Source: Coriolopsis trogii
Taxonomy: Eukaryota > Basidiomycota > Agaricomycetes > Polyporales > Polyporaceae
NCBI GenBank assembly: GCA_020543525.1
Contig: JAHYIO010000031.1
Coordinates: 186,001 to 250,000, forward strand
Direction: 5' to 3'
DNA: 64,000 nt
Shown here: piece after piece, positions 35,011 to 46,837 of the stretch
Layout: each line of letters starts with the position of its first letter
How positions within the stretch are numbered: position 1 is the first letter of the stretch
Made by a program: the position numbers and the translations under genes
The notes under the pieces: model-generated
The model's database searches: none
Told to the model about the DNA's origin: nothing
Seen by the model: the letters and a program-made list of their open reading frames with translations, nothing else

Positions 35011-36957
35011 ATGGCACCCATGCACTTCGGCGACGCTCGAGACGAGAAAAGCTCGCGCGGAGAGACACAGCTGTACAGCGCGCTGCCAGCCGGAAGGCGG
35101 ACACTGAGCCGCCGCACGCGGATATGGATCGTGACGGTTGCAGCAGCGGTTTCTGTTGGGCTGCACACCGCAGGATATCTAGTTTTAGGCCGGTCGTCTT
35201 CTCCGTCTCACACATCCTCGTCAAAATTTACTGAATTCGATTGGTACGCGGTACGTGCACTCAGTAGTATACCGTCTCTCGCTCGCCTGTGCTCATCCGC
35301 GCGCACGCACAGCTGAAGCCCTCGACAGAAATCAAGTGGACGGCGTGCTACGACGGGCACCAATGCGCCCGGCTCCTTCTCCCGCTCGACTACCTCTCCC
35401 GGGAGGACAGCCGGACGACGGCGATCGCGCTCCGCATGATCCCCGCCCCCGCGCGCAACACGTCCGCCTACCGCGGCACGGTGCTCATCAACCCAGGCGG
35501 GCCCGGGGGCTCAGGGACGTCCCTCGTCGCGCGCGCGGGGGCGAACATCTCCACCGTCGTCGGGAACGCGTTCGACGTGCTCGGGTTCGACCCGCGCGGG
35601 ACGGGCGCGAGCACGCCCAGTGCGGACTGCTTTGGCGGGCCGGGCGAGAAGGACGTGTGGGAGGCGCAGGCGGAGCACCGGTTCTTGAACGCGTCGGACG
35701 ATACGCTGGGCTTGTTCCGTGCGCGCGTGGGCACGGTCGGGGCGCGGTGTGAGGCGAGGATCGGGGGCGAGGATGGGATTGCGCGGTTTATGGGCACGGC
35801 GAGCGTCGCGACGGACATGCTGGAGATCACGCAGAAGATGGGGCAGGAGAAGCTGCACTATTGGGGCTTCGTACGTCGTCCTATGGGTTGTGTAGTCGCG
35901 TTCACTGACGGGCATGCGTGCGCAGAGCTATGGGTCTATCCTGGGCCAGTACTTCTCGGCCATGTACCCGGACAAGGTCGGGCGGGTGGTCATCGACGGC
36001 GTGTACGACGCACACAACTACCGCGCTGCGCTCTGGAACTCAAACCTCGTCGACATTGACGCCGTCATCGACTCCCTCTTCACCTACTGCCACCGCGCTG
36101 GCCCGCTCAAGTGTGCCCTGTACGAGTCGACGCCCGCCGCGATCCGTGCGCGGTATTTCAGTGTGCTAGAGAAGGTCAAGGAAGAACCCGTCCCCATCGG
36201 ACTCGCCGACCCACCGCTGATCGTGACCTATAAGACTCTCGTCGGGCAGCTGTTCGGCGCCGCGTACAAGCCGCTCGCCAACTACGGCACCGTCGTCGAC
36301 ACCATCCGCGCCCTCGAGACCGGGAACCAGACCGCACTCGCAGCACTCGCCCCCAAGATCTCTCCCCCGACCGAGTGCAAGTGCTCGTCGGCCGCGAGCC
36401 CATGGGAGGCGGACAACGACGCGTTCTCGGCGATCGCGTGCGGCGACGGCGAGCATCACCCGTACGACGCGCAGACATACGCCGAGTACTACGCCGCGCT
36501 CGTGGCCGACTCGCCGCTCGCCGGCCCGATCTGGGCAATCCACTACCTCCAGTGCGCCGAGTGGCGCGTGCGCGCCGCGTGGCGGTACACGGGCGCGCTC
36601 GGAGCGGCGTCGACGGCGCACCCGCTCCTGCTCGTCTCGCCGCGGTTCGACCCGGTGTGTCCGCTGCGGGACGCGCGCGCGGTGCGGGAGCGGTTCCCTG
36701 GCGCGGGCCTGCTCGTGCAGGAGTCGCATGGGCACTGCTCGCTGTCCGCGCCGTCGGTGTGCACGGCGAAGCATATCAGGGCGTATATGGTGGACGGGAC
36801 GCTGCCGGAGGAGGGGGCGGTGTGCGAGGCGGACGAGCTGCCGTTCGTGGGGAAGGTGAGGGATGTGGGGGTGTTGAGCGAGGAGGATAGGCGGTTGGCG
36901 GAGGCGTTAAGAGGGCTCGTTGACGTTGTACCCACGTTTGGGATGCCGATGTACTAG
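35011..36957 (+). CDS. Membrane-anchored alpha/beta hydrolase, TAP-like (S33-type) peptidase
   Basis: Start at 35011 (MAPMHFGDARDEKSSRG), about 610 residues. A basic segment (RRTLSRRTR) is followed by the single hydrophobic stretch IWIVTVAAAVSVGLHTAGYLVLG, so this is a type II anchor. An intron to 35313 joins LKPSTEIKWTACYDGHQCA. The oxyanion region is VLINPGGPGGSG, then LGFDPRGTGAS. The nucleophile motif GFSYGS is formed across an intron at about 35870-35925. The C-terminal TAP-like domain supplies Asp in SPRFDPVCP and His in SHGHCSLSAPS. The catalytic triad is complete. Relatives are tripeptidyl or proline-type aminopeptidases and secreted hydrolases; the anchor suggests it acts at the cell surface or in a secretory compartment. 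The coding DNA is very GC-rich. Confidence 0.9.
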
Positions 36958-37684
36958 TAAGTCATGTCGCACCTGGGTCGGAATCGCCCTCGGTTCATGA
37001 CATGGTCGAGTTATCTGGGAACGGTAGAAGAGGAAGAGGTGTGATATGCGTAGAAACAAGGGTGGGCGGTGGAGTGTCATCCTCCCCGGATAAGCCATGC
37101 ACCACCTCTCCAGGACCTTCCGCATCTCTCTTCTACATGCGGGTTTGAGGTGTAGCCTACGAGTGCGCAGACTCGGAGCCGCGGGAACCGCTGGGGCGCC
37201 GTCCTAGCGTCCTCCGCTACGGCTAGAACCACCCCGGGCGAGCGCGTCCTTGGACGTCGCACGTCGGATGGCGAGAGCCAACTCCTTGATCCTTCTCCTA
37301 CGGAACGTGTCCCGACCGGGTTTCATTGGCTTCTTGGCGACCACCGTCGGCGCAGGCTTCCCCCTCAACCCACAAGCACTCCGCGCGCCCTTCAGGGCCT
37401 CGACGCGCCTGATGGCGCGTGCTGGCAGCTTCTTGCGCTTCATGCTATGGTACTTTGACGTAGGCTTACGCATGAGGCTAGGAGCACGCCTCGCAGCTTT
37501 CGTAGTGCCCGCCGCATCCTCGCGCCTTGTGTCATCGTACGTCGACGATGTTTGCTCCCTCGGCTCTTCCGTGACCGTATTCGACCTTGACGACGTCCGG
37601 CAGCCCGCTTTCGCGCCAACGAGTTCTGACGGCTCTTCAGGGGCTGCGTCTAGGAGGTGCGAATGGGGTGCATGACCGATGTGT
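36958..37684. other. Convergent spacer between hydrolase and HET gene
   Basis: About 730 bases of 3' regions. Apart from the doubtful basic frame at 37204-37473 I see nothing in it. Confidence 0.45.
37204..37473 (-). CDS. Possible small basic protein (doubtful)
   Basis: An open frame downstream of the HET gene. It stays open upstream to 37776, overlapping the HET C-terminus in another frame; the first Met clear of HET is at 37473 and gives about 90 residues. It is strongly basic, with KRKKLPARAIRRVEALKG, KKPMKPGRDTFRRRR and a Gly/Ser/Arg end, as a nucleolar or DNA-binding protein might be. The opposite strand is also open, so GC-rich composition alone may explain it. Confidence 0.22.
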   Translation of the reverse strand: MRKPTSKYHSMKRKKLPARAIRRVEALKGARSACGLRGKPAPTVVAKKPMKPGRDTFRRRRIKELALAIRRATSKDALARGGSSRSGGR

Positions 37685-39649
37685 TCAACCGTGACGGTGG
37701 GCACGGGCGCGCAGAGCGGTCCTAGCCTCCTCCAACGCATCGAGCTCCTCCCGAGTCGGTATCCTGACCTTCGCATCCTGCATCATCTTCTCGTATACCG
37801 TGCCCTCTAACTCGATGTGCATCACGAGCTTGTTTGAACCGTCGAGGGTGTCGGGTCGGAAGGAGATACGGACGGTCCTCGCCTCGTCCCCGAAACGCTT
37901 CTCCAGTGCTGGCCCGTAGGCTTCGAGGTGGTCGTTTGGGCAGATATGCGGTTCAGACAACGCACTGAGAGGGACATGGGGATGAGCATGGTTCAATGCC
38001 AACTTTGACCATAGGCAGGGTATCTGCGAGCCGGTAGTGGCAGCAAGACTGCATGCCCCGAGCCTGATGAGGATTACCTCATCTAGGCAATAAGGAGTCG
38101 GCCTGGTGGTGAGACGCAGCAACCAACCATGGCGAGGGCCGACATAGCTGAAAGCAAGACCGGCCATTGTGAGCTTCGTGATCAGCCAGTTGGGAATGCG
38201 AACGGGAACATCACTTGGCCGTGCAGCAAGCATGCCCCAAGGAAGGATGCCGTAAGAAGACTGCTGCCAGTAAGGAGGACAGAGATCGATGTATATGGTG
38301 CGCCACTCGGGTTGTACGCGCTCGCCCCAGAGTTGGATGCTATGCAGATCGCTTGCCAAATCCAGCATGCGACATGGAATGCAACTACCGAGAATGTCGA
38401 ATGTCGTGCAGACAGTATATCGAGTCGTCGACGACGCGACGGGAGTCAAACAAAGACCGACGTGCTCGCGCGCTGAGGCGAGGCCAAAAAGGATGGCTAC
38501 TGTCAACCCGCGGGCCTCTACAATCAGAAGTCTGCACTTCATCCCTTGCGAGGTGATGATGAACTGCGGTTTCTCGGGAGATTCCAGCGCATTAGGGCTG
38601 TTGCCCTCAACCGTCGGATTACTCTGCTGTAGAAAAAGCATGATCAGGACCGAGACCACTGCGAACAAAGCACCAAGTGACGGGGTGCTCACGTTGTTAC
38701 TAACCGCATCTCCAACGCTTGTGCGCGACTGCAGAGGAGTTGAATGACGCGGAGTAGAGCAAGTGATGGCGCGATGGAAATCGGCAGGAGAATCAGCCAG
38801 AAGGTATGTGTACCGCTTGAAACGGGGGTTGAGTGGTAGAGGACTTCGGCAAACATTCTTGAAGTATCCCTGCGACATGCTTGGTCCCCATGCAAAGAGA
38901 CTGGTATCAGGAGAGCTCTTGAGGATCTCAAGTTGAAGACGGTAGAACGCCCGTCGGCCCTCGCCATACATGATCGGCATATCCACCCCGAAGAGACCCA
39001 AGAGACAGTACGCCTCGTCCTCAACACGCGCTGTGCGACGCTTCGACGCCCAATGCATTCTTGTCGCGATACTTGCCTGCCGTACACCCCACGTCCGATC
39101 CAAAATTTTCGGCCAAACTCCTGTGATGTCGAACAGAAGGCGGCTGAGCTGCGCGCGCGTTCCCAGAAACGTCCAGTCCTTGGAGTAGAAGAGCACAGAG
39201 GATGGAGCGATGAGCTCCTGCAAGGTCCATCCTCGTGTGTGCCATCGACTTCGGCGGAACTCGGAGTCGGGAGCATCGAGAGAGTCACCGCTCGAGACGT
39301 CGGCCAGGTAGGCATAGCAGACGTCCGCCTGCTCGTACCAGCGATACATCGAGCTAATTGCCTCGGAGACTTCGGTGCTGCTCGTCTTGTCGATGCAGCA
39401 GGTATCTATCCATACCCATTCGAACCCCTGACGCTCGGCAAGGATGCAGCAGTTCCGGATTTTGTCGCTGACGTGGTCGCGAGGGTTAGTTCCGGACTTA
39501 TGGCAGTCCTCGATGATGGTCTGCACGTCCTGGAAGATCTGCTCGTTGTCTCCCCATGTGTGTGACAGAATGGCGAAGCCGCCGCGTTCGATGTGGGACG
39601 CATCGGGGAAGTAGCGCAGCTCGGCCGTGGCCGTGTTGAGCAGCCACAT
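37685..39649 (-). CDS. HET-domain protein (heterokaryon-incompatibility type), with a predicted TM segment
   Basis: Single-exon gene of 654 residues starting MWLLNTATAELRYFPD at 39649; the frame continues 11 codons upstream to another Met at 39682, but MWLL is the family's usual start. The HET domain is complete: ILSHTWG (from residue 27), VWIDTCCIDK, ADVCYAYLADV, RGWTLQELIAP, and MPIMYGEG. It carries no NACHT or WD repeats. A hydrophobic stretch at about residues 323-343 (GALFAVVSVLIMLFLQQ) could span a membrane. The rest of the C-terminal half is unrecognised. HET proteins trigger cell death on fusion of genetically different hyphae in ascomycetes; in basidiomycetes the role is not settled. 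Confidence 0.93.
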   Translation of the reverse strand: MWLLNTATAELRYFPDASHIERGGFAILSHTWGDNEQIFQDVQTIIEDCHKSGTNPRDHVSDKIRNCCILAERQGFEWVWIDTCCIDKTSSTEVSEAISSMYRWYEQADVCYAYLADVSSGDSLDAPDSEFRRSRWHTRGWTLQELIAPSSVLFYSKDWTFLGTRAQLSRLLFDITGVWPKILDRTWGVRQASIATRMHWASKRRTARVEDEAYCLLGLFGVDMPIMYGEGRRAFYRLQLEILKSSPDTSLFAWGPSMSQGYFKNVCRSPLPLNPRFKRYTYLLADSPADFHRAITCSTPRHSTPLQSRTSVGDAVSNNVSTPSLGALFAVVSVLIMLFLQQSNPTVEGNSPNALESPEKPQFIITSQGMKCRLLIVEARGLTVAILFGLASAREHVGLCLTPVASSTTRYTVCTTFDILGSCIPCRMLDLASDLHSIQLWGERVQPEWRTIYIDLCPPYWQQSSYGILPWGMLAARPSDVPVRIPNWLITKLTMAGLAFSYVGPRHGWLLRLTTRPTPYCLDEVILIRLGACSLAATTGSQIPCLWSKLALNHAHPHVPLSALSEPHICPNDHLEAYGPALEKRFGDEARTVRISFRPDTLDGSNKLVMHIELEGTVYEKMMQDAKVRIPTREELDALEEARTALRARAHRHG

Positions 39650-40224
39650 GTTCCTGTTGACAGGTTGAACAGAAATAGACACACTATGCTAGGCAATGGC
39701 ACGTACCAAGCGATGAGGATACGGCTCAGAATCGAGGGTAGGGAGTATCACGAACAGGCAGCGGCGGCGACGCTGTAAAGCGGGAAACTAGGACTCGGTT
39801 TGAGATGGGTGCGAGAGAGCGCGTCGATGGTGATGTACGAATCGTCTGCCGGTAGGCAGTTGGGGGAATGAGGGAAGGGGACGAGGAGGGCACTGAAGAG
39901 AGAGCGGAAGTATAAGATGGCATTCGAGTGCAACATGACCTCACCACGAGGTGTGTGCGTGCATTGTCTTCGTCCACCTTCCATTCGAACTCTAAGTGAC
40001 AAGCCCGCAGGTATTGCCACTGGAACACTGCCGCCGCAGGCAGCGTCCAAGTACATACCTCCTCCGAGCCTTATCACCCTGCTGGTGGTGCGTGGTTTCA
40101 TGGTACGATACATTGCAGAGGTTTACACGGTCTCTATCGCAACCTTGCAGCCATCTCGGGCGACTTCAGTCCGTTGTACAATGAGCACCTTTGCATCGCA
40201 GACAAGCGATCTCTCACCTACGAC
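39650..40224. other. Spacer upstream of the HET gene
   Basis: About 575 bases holding the HET promoter and the 3' end of the membrane-protein gene to its right. No gene seen. Confidence 0.5.
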
Positions 40225-41955
40225 TCAGACAGGCACCGGCACCCCGACACTCTCGGAGTTCTTCGAACCACTGGACTCTCCCGTCTCGAACGTGGTGAGA
40301 TCGTCTCCGGGAACCGTCCGAGCTCGGAAGGACATCATCCTCGACGTGAACTGTGCAGTCGTCGTCCACTGTCCCTCGAACCGAGTCGTTTGGGGCCCGA
40401 GCCGTCTGGTCTGTGCGCGTGGGTCGCGCAGGTTCAGCATCAATCGCGAGGTGAGCGTGACCGAGAGACTGTGTTGATGCGTCATGAGTCATGGGTCAAA
40501 CGTGGTCGAGATGGATGACGTCTCGGAGATGAACGATGCGACTCACACGTTTGTCAGGGCGGCGGTTGTTCCCTTCAGAGGACCGCTTGACTAGATGCGT
40601 GCTCTGTTAGCGTCCGAAGTCGTGTATGTCAAGCAACGAGATAGCGTACTCGCTACAGAAGCACAGGTCAGATCGCAGCATTCATGACGACGAGAGGGCA
40701 CCTACGAGGAATGTGATGATGTTGACCATATTGGCAGCCACCAGAATACTGAAAAAGCAATCGTTGGTCGAGGCACCGAAGGCGACTGCGAACGGCTCAC
40801 CCGCAGTAGATAGTTCCTGCCATTTGGAAAGCGCGTAAGATGGCGGGGAGTCCGGTAACAGTCTGGGAGTGCACTCACCGTCACGGAACATGGTGGCCAG
40901 CAGGCCTCCTGTTATCTCGTGCCTCACTTGGATGGCCTTGAAGAGGGTCAAGGCGAATATGATCGTATCGTACCACAACATAGCTCCCCAGCCCAGTGCG
41001 AGATCTGCGTGCGGTGTCAGATATGACACAAGTCTTGATGCAGATATGGCTCCAGAGACTCACGGATGCCCCTAGATAATCAGATGCACGGCGGCGTCAG
41101 AAAGCGAACAGCATGTGCGATGAATAGGTGATACGGACTGGTCGTTCGTCAAGGACAGATTACACCGAGGGTACGAGAAGTCGAGCTGAATATCGCTCTC
41201 CAGAGGACTTTTGCCGGTAAAGCTGGCCGTCTGTACCAGGGACTTCGTTATACTCGGAATCTTGAGTATGAGAGAGAGGAACATACCAGGCTCTGTACCC
41301 CTCCGCCAATGTAAAGGATGATTAACACTACAAGCATGCGTTTGTTGCAGTTGTAGAGCGCATACGTCCGCAAAGTCATCAATACTGGTATTGACAGTCG
41401 TCAATAGGTACAACCTACAGTTCGCCGATGGACTCACCAGCGACAACTCCTTGACTCAGCACAGTGTAAATCTGGTGGTATACTTGTAATTGTCGACAGC
41501 TGCGTAGACGTCAGACATTCCATGACGGTCGGAAGGCAGACAATAGACCGACCGCTGCCAGTGAAGGCCGTGAGTACGATCGCAGCACGGCGTGGGACTT
41601 GACTTACATCTTCTGAGAAGACGCCGAAATACTCAAAGAATACAGGAATGGGTCCGAAGAGACCAAAGTATCTGTTTAGCGCGAAGAGGACGGAGGATGA
41701 AGAGAGCGAGGGGTGGCTCCAGAAGTAGTTGATCTCAGACACCACGGTCAGTGCGTAGTCATAGTATAGCAGCGCTACTAAATGTGATAAGAGACGTAAT
41801 CGGGAGTCGACGATGGCAGACTCACAGAAAGCCGCCAGGGTGAGGGAAGTGTCAAGGCGGACGGCAGACACGCTGGGTTGTGTTTTAGCTGCGTCCTGCC
41901 AGGACATCAAGGCAAAGACTTACAAGACTTCTGCTGAGGATTGAACCGACGCCAT
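40225..41955 (-). CDS. DUF6533-type multi-pass membrane protein (second)
   Basis: ATG at 41953-41955 (MASVQSSAEVL), then short exons. The DUF6533 block is ALLYYDYALTVVSEINYFW (about 41775-41720), followed by VLFALNRYFGLFGPIPVFF. Later come QVYHQIYTVLSQGVVAG, LRTYALYNCNKRMLVVL and LIILYIGGGVQSL (about 41385-41290), a Cys-bearing outer loop (CNLSLTNDQS), and WGAMLWYDTIIFALTLFKAI (about 41000-40930). Next is FFSILVAANMVNIITFLVGA. The exon SSGPLKGTTAALTNV (about 40592-40548) joins LSVTLTSRLMLNLRDP and a hydrophilic tail ending SVGVPVPV. I can splice it without a lesion, about 340 residues. It shares the family but little detailed similarity with the protein at 32751-34683. Function unknown; possibly a receptor-like sensor. 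Confidence 0.8.
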
Positions 41956-41996
41956 AGGGAGATCAGACATCCAGGAAGAAGGGGGATCTCGCTCAC

Positions 41997-42005
41997 CTTA
42001 TATGC
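41997..42005 (-). promoter_or_regulatory. TATA-like box of the second DUF6533 gene
   Basis: On the minus strand CATATAAGG lies about 45 bases before the ATG at 41955. Confidence 0.45.
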
Positions 42006-43601
42006 TCGACTCGGAGGTGGAGTCTCTGTTGCGCGTTTTCCGCAAACTGAAACTCCCGAAGCACTTAAGCTTCACTCACTCCGTACAGTTGGCATGCATG
42101 GAAGCCATGCACAGTGCACAGTACTTGTGACCGCATTCTCACGGCGATGAGCATATAAGAGTATGAGGCGGTGCCGCTGACCGGTGCGGATAATCCTCCG
42201 CCTCCGGCTTCCCAGGTCTAGAGGAGGCTCTACTGAGTTGGACAGCTCCCGTACGAGCCTCATGTCTAACATCTGCCCATATCCGGGTACTCACCGTAGC
42301 ACGCGAGGCTTCCGAGGCATAAGCACGACGGGAACAATGGACGTGCGTCCTTCCGTCCATACATCGCGTCCGCGCCCACGGAGTTAAGTCCGCAACTGAT
42401 GTTTCCGATGGAATCTGTCCACTCGCCCAACGCCGAAGTCCCCTAGAGTATACGATAAGCAAGGAATTACGGTCGACCATGGAGGATGAATATGCGAATA
42501 CATACCCCTTGTAACGTACATAGACATAGGGAACAATGCCATGCGTGCGCGTAGAGAACACATTCCACGGAGAGCCGATCTGAAGTTGCCAAAAAGGATG
42601 TACTTAGACACTCCACTCCTCTTCCGAGACTAATGTAGAGTGACAGTGCACTGCTGGTGGTGCACGCACTGCCATGAACGTCGTCGTAAGTTGCGGGCCC
42701 GGAACACTTCGCGCCCGCTGCCCAGATGTCTGCTGTGTTAAACTCCGAATGAAATATTGATCCCCGATGCACGGCAACTGCCCCCCGACAGATGTCTTAC
42801 CAAACTTCAAACCGAGCGCTTGTATCATGAACTAGCCTCCCACATCATGCTTTTATGTAGATCACTCGTGAAGCAGCCCCCCATGCTCACACGAGTACCC
42901 AGTATATAATGATGCGATCAAACAGCTTGACTATTCAGAGCATCGAAGGATCTGCAATTGAACCAAAAGTTCGAAGGAACGCGCGTGGAGGTCGTCACGC
43001 CATTGCAATTACGTATGTACATACACTCGAGGTATCTTCTTCCTATGAGTGTCAGAAGTCTGAGAGACATACTTAGCTGTACATGTCCGAGCCTGCTGTA
43101 ATTCATACGTTGTACCGGCTAGCATCCTATCTTGCACTCTGTTCGTTAAGCTAAGGTCTTCCGATCCCTCATTGTTAGGTCTTTCGTAGATAGCATAATG
43201 AGCTCGAGCCTCGATAGATCGATTGCAATAGAGCGACCCGTACAGTACTCAGTTCAACTTACAAAGAAACTTCGACATTCACAGAATCCATCATATCGTC
43301 GACTTTCCGATACCGAACGTCGTGAAAACATCGTTGCGCACCATAAGCCTAGCCCGTGCCTGAAAGACATTATTGCACGAGGTGATATGTGTTATTCATA
43401 ATCGCCATCTCTCGTATCCAATTGACAGTAAGTAAGTCCGAATTCGATCTGTGCCAACCGCGACCAGCGCTTATAAGTATAATGACGTCGTCAGCGCCCG
43501 AATTCTGCACTTTGGGTGGCATATGTTTCTTGACTCTCGCCCATATGTTCTGAACTGCCGGAACTCGCTCGTCTTCAAATCGTCTTGAAACTGGAACTTT
43601 C
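42006..43601. other. Gene-free stretch, 1.6 kb
   Basis: Several short frames (for example 42139-42561 on the minus strand) but no recognised domain and no consistent splice model. AT content is higher than in the neighbouring genes. A TATATAA occurs at about 42903 with no gene attached. Confidence 0.5.
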
Positions 43602-45976
43602 ATGCTTGCGCTACGTCGATATAGCGTGCGCCATCTCCGAACACCTGCAAGCAACCACGTCCCCCCGCCCTCCCTTTCCTACTCGAGACTATCCAGACCG
43701 AAACATGCTGGAAATAGCAGGACCCTCTCTACAGGACAACCCCTGCCCTCGAGGACTCTGCCGAGACTAAATGGGTGGCTTTTTGTTGTACCGACGACGC
43801 TGCTGGTGTTGGGTGGAGCAGGTGTGCTGGCGTACAACTACAACCAACCATTCCGCCATACGGCTTTGGCGGTGGTACGGTGTTCTCGTGTTGCAGGTAC
43901 GTGCGCTCGGCATGGTGCTCATATAGGCCTCGCGTGATGGGGATGCTGCAGAGGCGGCTATCCTTGGCGCGATCGACTATAAAGCGACGTTCGCGAAGAC
44001 GTTCAGTTCGGAGGAGGAGCGGCTCGCGGCGTACTCGGAATGTCACACCCGGAGCGCGCAGAGAGTGCTGAGGGCACTTTTGGCGAACGGAGGTACGTTG
44101 CGCTATTGTCGCTCGTGAACTCATGCCGATGCTCATGAGGCTGAGCTAGGCATCTTCATCAAATTGGGCCAGCATATGGCTTCGGTGTAAGTCCTCGCAT
44201 ACATCCGTCTATGCGTCGCCAGTGATTCCCAATGACCGCAAAGTGCAGTGTTGCCACGAGAATGGACGAGCACGATGCGTCCGCTACAGGATCAGTGCGA
44301 GCCAACGTCGTACGAAGACATCGAGAAGATGTTCATCTCGGACATTGGCCTGTCAATATCGGACTACTTTGACGAGTTCGACCCGACGCCGATAGGCGTT
44401 GCCAGTCTGGCGCAGGTGCATATCGGCAGGCTGAAAGGGTCCAGGGAGCGCGTCGCGGTCAAGCTTCAGCATCCTCATCTGGAGGAGTTTTGCGAGATTG
44501 ACATGGAAATGGTCGAGGTTTCCTTAGGTGCGTACACTTGTGTCTGCTGGTGTGGTGGTTCTCATGGCGCGAACAGGCTGGATCAAGCATTGGTTCCCTG
44601 ACTTCGAGTTCACCTGGCTCGGGGAGGAGATGCGCGAGAACCTTCCGAAGGAGATGGACTTTGTGCACGAGAAACGCAATGCACAACGTGCCATGGCCGA
44701 CTTTGAGAACGTCCGAACGTCGCTGTATATCCGTGAGTTACGTCTTTGGGCGACGGAGACGTATCTAATCTTGACGGCGACGATTCAGCACAGGTCAAAG
44801 AAGCAAGGAAGCGCATCTTGGTCATGGAGTACATACAGGGTGGACGCGTCGATGACTTGGAGTATCTGGCTGCCAACAACATCGACCGGAACAAGGTAGC
44901 GTTAGAACTCGCGAGGATCTTCTCGCAGATGGTGCACATCAACGGTTGGTTCCATGCAGTAGGTTTTCTCCATGCGGGATCTCCTGGCAGTGCTCATGGA
45001 CTTCGCAGGATCCCCACCCAGGTAACCTCCTCATCCGACCCTCTCCCGCCGCGTCGAAGTCTCCGTACAATTTTGAGATTGTACTACTCGACCACGGTCT
45101 CTACTTTGACCTTGATACCGCGCTCAGGATCAACTACAGCAAGTGGTGGTTGTCGCTGATTGCCCCAGCTTCGAAGGAGACTCTAGCTGATAGGAAGAAG
45201 TACGCAAAGCTGGTGGGGAATATCGACGAAGACCTCGTAAGTTCACTCTCGTGTCTGTTCATTGCTCCCTTGGCTGATAAGCTTCGTAGTATCCCGTGTT
45301 CGAGGCGGCTATCACTGGTCGGGCTGCTCTGGTAGGGGCAGGCGACGAGCTTGCGGTCGGGAACATTTCGAGAGGGAGAAGTATGATCGACCTGTCGGCG
45401 CAGACGGAAGAGGAGATGGAAGCGATCCGGAACGCGGTGGTCCAGAAAGAGGGTCTCCTCCTCTCGGTGTTCGACGTCCTCAGGAGAGTGCCGCGGAGAG
45501 TCCTCATGGTGCTCAAGCTCAACGACCTCACACGAAGTCTTGACCGAGCCCTCGCCACGACTCATGCGAACGTACGTGGCCGCGCTACAGACGCTGTTAC
45601 CAGCGAGACTGACGCACGCTCTATAGGTCCGCATCTTCCTTATCACCGCCAAGTATTGCACCTTCGCTGTCTGGCTAGACGAGAGCCAGCGATTGATGGG
45701 CGAGCTCCGACGGAAGGGGTTGTCCGGGATGTCACTGGGTCTCCTGTGGGACTATTTCCGGGTCTGGTGGTACGTTCTATCCTATCTGTGCGCATTCGGA
45801 ACTCACACCCATCCCGCGCGTGCAGGCGCTACGAAAGGATGTACCGCTCACTCGAGCTTGCCGAGTGGTGGATGGACACCGGCGCCCGCCTTGTCACGGC
45901 AAAGGCGTGGGTGCGCGGCTTGGTGACCGTAGGCGGCCTGCAGGGGGCTCACAAAGCCGCGGCTGGCCTGGCGTAG
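43602..45976 (+). CDS. ABC1/UbiB-family atypical kinase, ADCK1/MCP2-like
   Basis: Mitochondrial atypical kinase-like protein. Start at 43602 (MLALRRYSVRHLR), an Arg-rich presequence of about 50 residues, then a membrane segment WLFVVPTTLLVLGGAGVLAY. The family motifs follow in order: KxGQ in GIFIKLGQHMASV (about 44155-44185), the Ala/Ser-rich nucleotide loop in VASLAQVHIGRLKG, the VAIK-like Lys in RVAVKLQHP, EMDFVHEKRNA, the catalytic-loop NGWFHADPHPGNLL (joined across an intron near 44960-45020) and the DFG-equivalent VLLDHGLY. It ends AHKAAAGLA, stop 45974-45976, about 620 residues. In yeast and animals this subfamily sits in the inner mitochondrial membrane and links to coenzyme Q or lipid homeostasis. 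All key motifs are intact. Confidence 0.92.
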
Positions 45977-46837
45977 GGAAAGACAGTACACACGAATAGA
46001 CGCGGTTCTCTCACGGCGAACTCTGGAAGACATTGCGCGGCCCCAGGGTTGTCCGATGCGGATGTCAAACACGTTATTTGAGGGCGCCAGTGGGAACTCT
46101 CGCTGCCAATTCGTGGGCGACAGTGAGGTGTGTTAGGGCCGAAGGATTTGACACCTGACCTCTTCATCAGAGAGCGTCTTGCCAGGCGGGACGCCATGTA
46201 CTACGCCTCCCAGGATAGGCGAAGCCACGCTCAAACAAGGTTTCGGAAGCCTTTACGGTCGACAGCGTCCGACCCATGCTTCCTACGATACGAGATAGGA
46301 ATATCCGCAGTAAGTTGCCGTCACGTCTGAATCTTTTGTCACGGGCATGCTCTTCAATCGACCACCGGTCTCATTCGTGAATGGTTGAAAGTGTTACGTC
46401 CTCGATATCAATGCGGGATTACCAGAGACAAGATTGGGGACAGTTCTCCAACGTAACGCCGACGGTCGCGGGACCATAATACGCTCGTCGCTAACCTAAT
46501 GCTTTGTTACACCTTTTGTCTCAAGAAGACACGTGTTGATAGATAGACAGACATCGGGTCGTCGAGTGCTCGACCCGGCAGAGTGGCGGGATGCCTGTAG
46601 CCTCAGTGCAGGTCACCTCAATCCACAATCTCGGAAAAAGCACCGACGCGGGATTATCCACTGGCGTTGATTGCTGTATCTGGTATTCAATCGAATTCGC
46701 CATGACAAGCGACAAACAAGGCGTTACCCTGACATCTCCAGATGGAATGACTCGATCGGCCATTGGCTTGGCGTCTGCGATTACCTCTTAACCGATGCAC
46801 CTTGTCCTGTAGACTACATATTGTTCCCCCCGTTCTC
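45977..46837. other. Spacer before the aminotransferase
   Basis: About 860 bases without a recognised protein. It includes the aminotransferase promoter; no clear TATA box. Confidence 0.45.

Noticed and set aside
37250..37675. 141-codon plus-strand frame opposite the HET 3' end
   Set aside because: No recognised features; both strands are open here, as expected from GC-rich DNA.
42139..42561. 140-codon minus-strand frame
   Set aside because: No domain, poor composition and no supporting splice partners.
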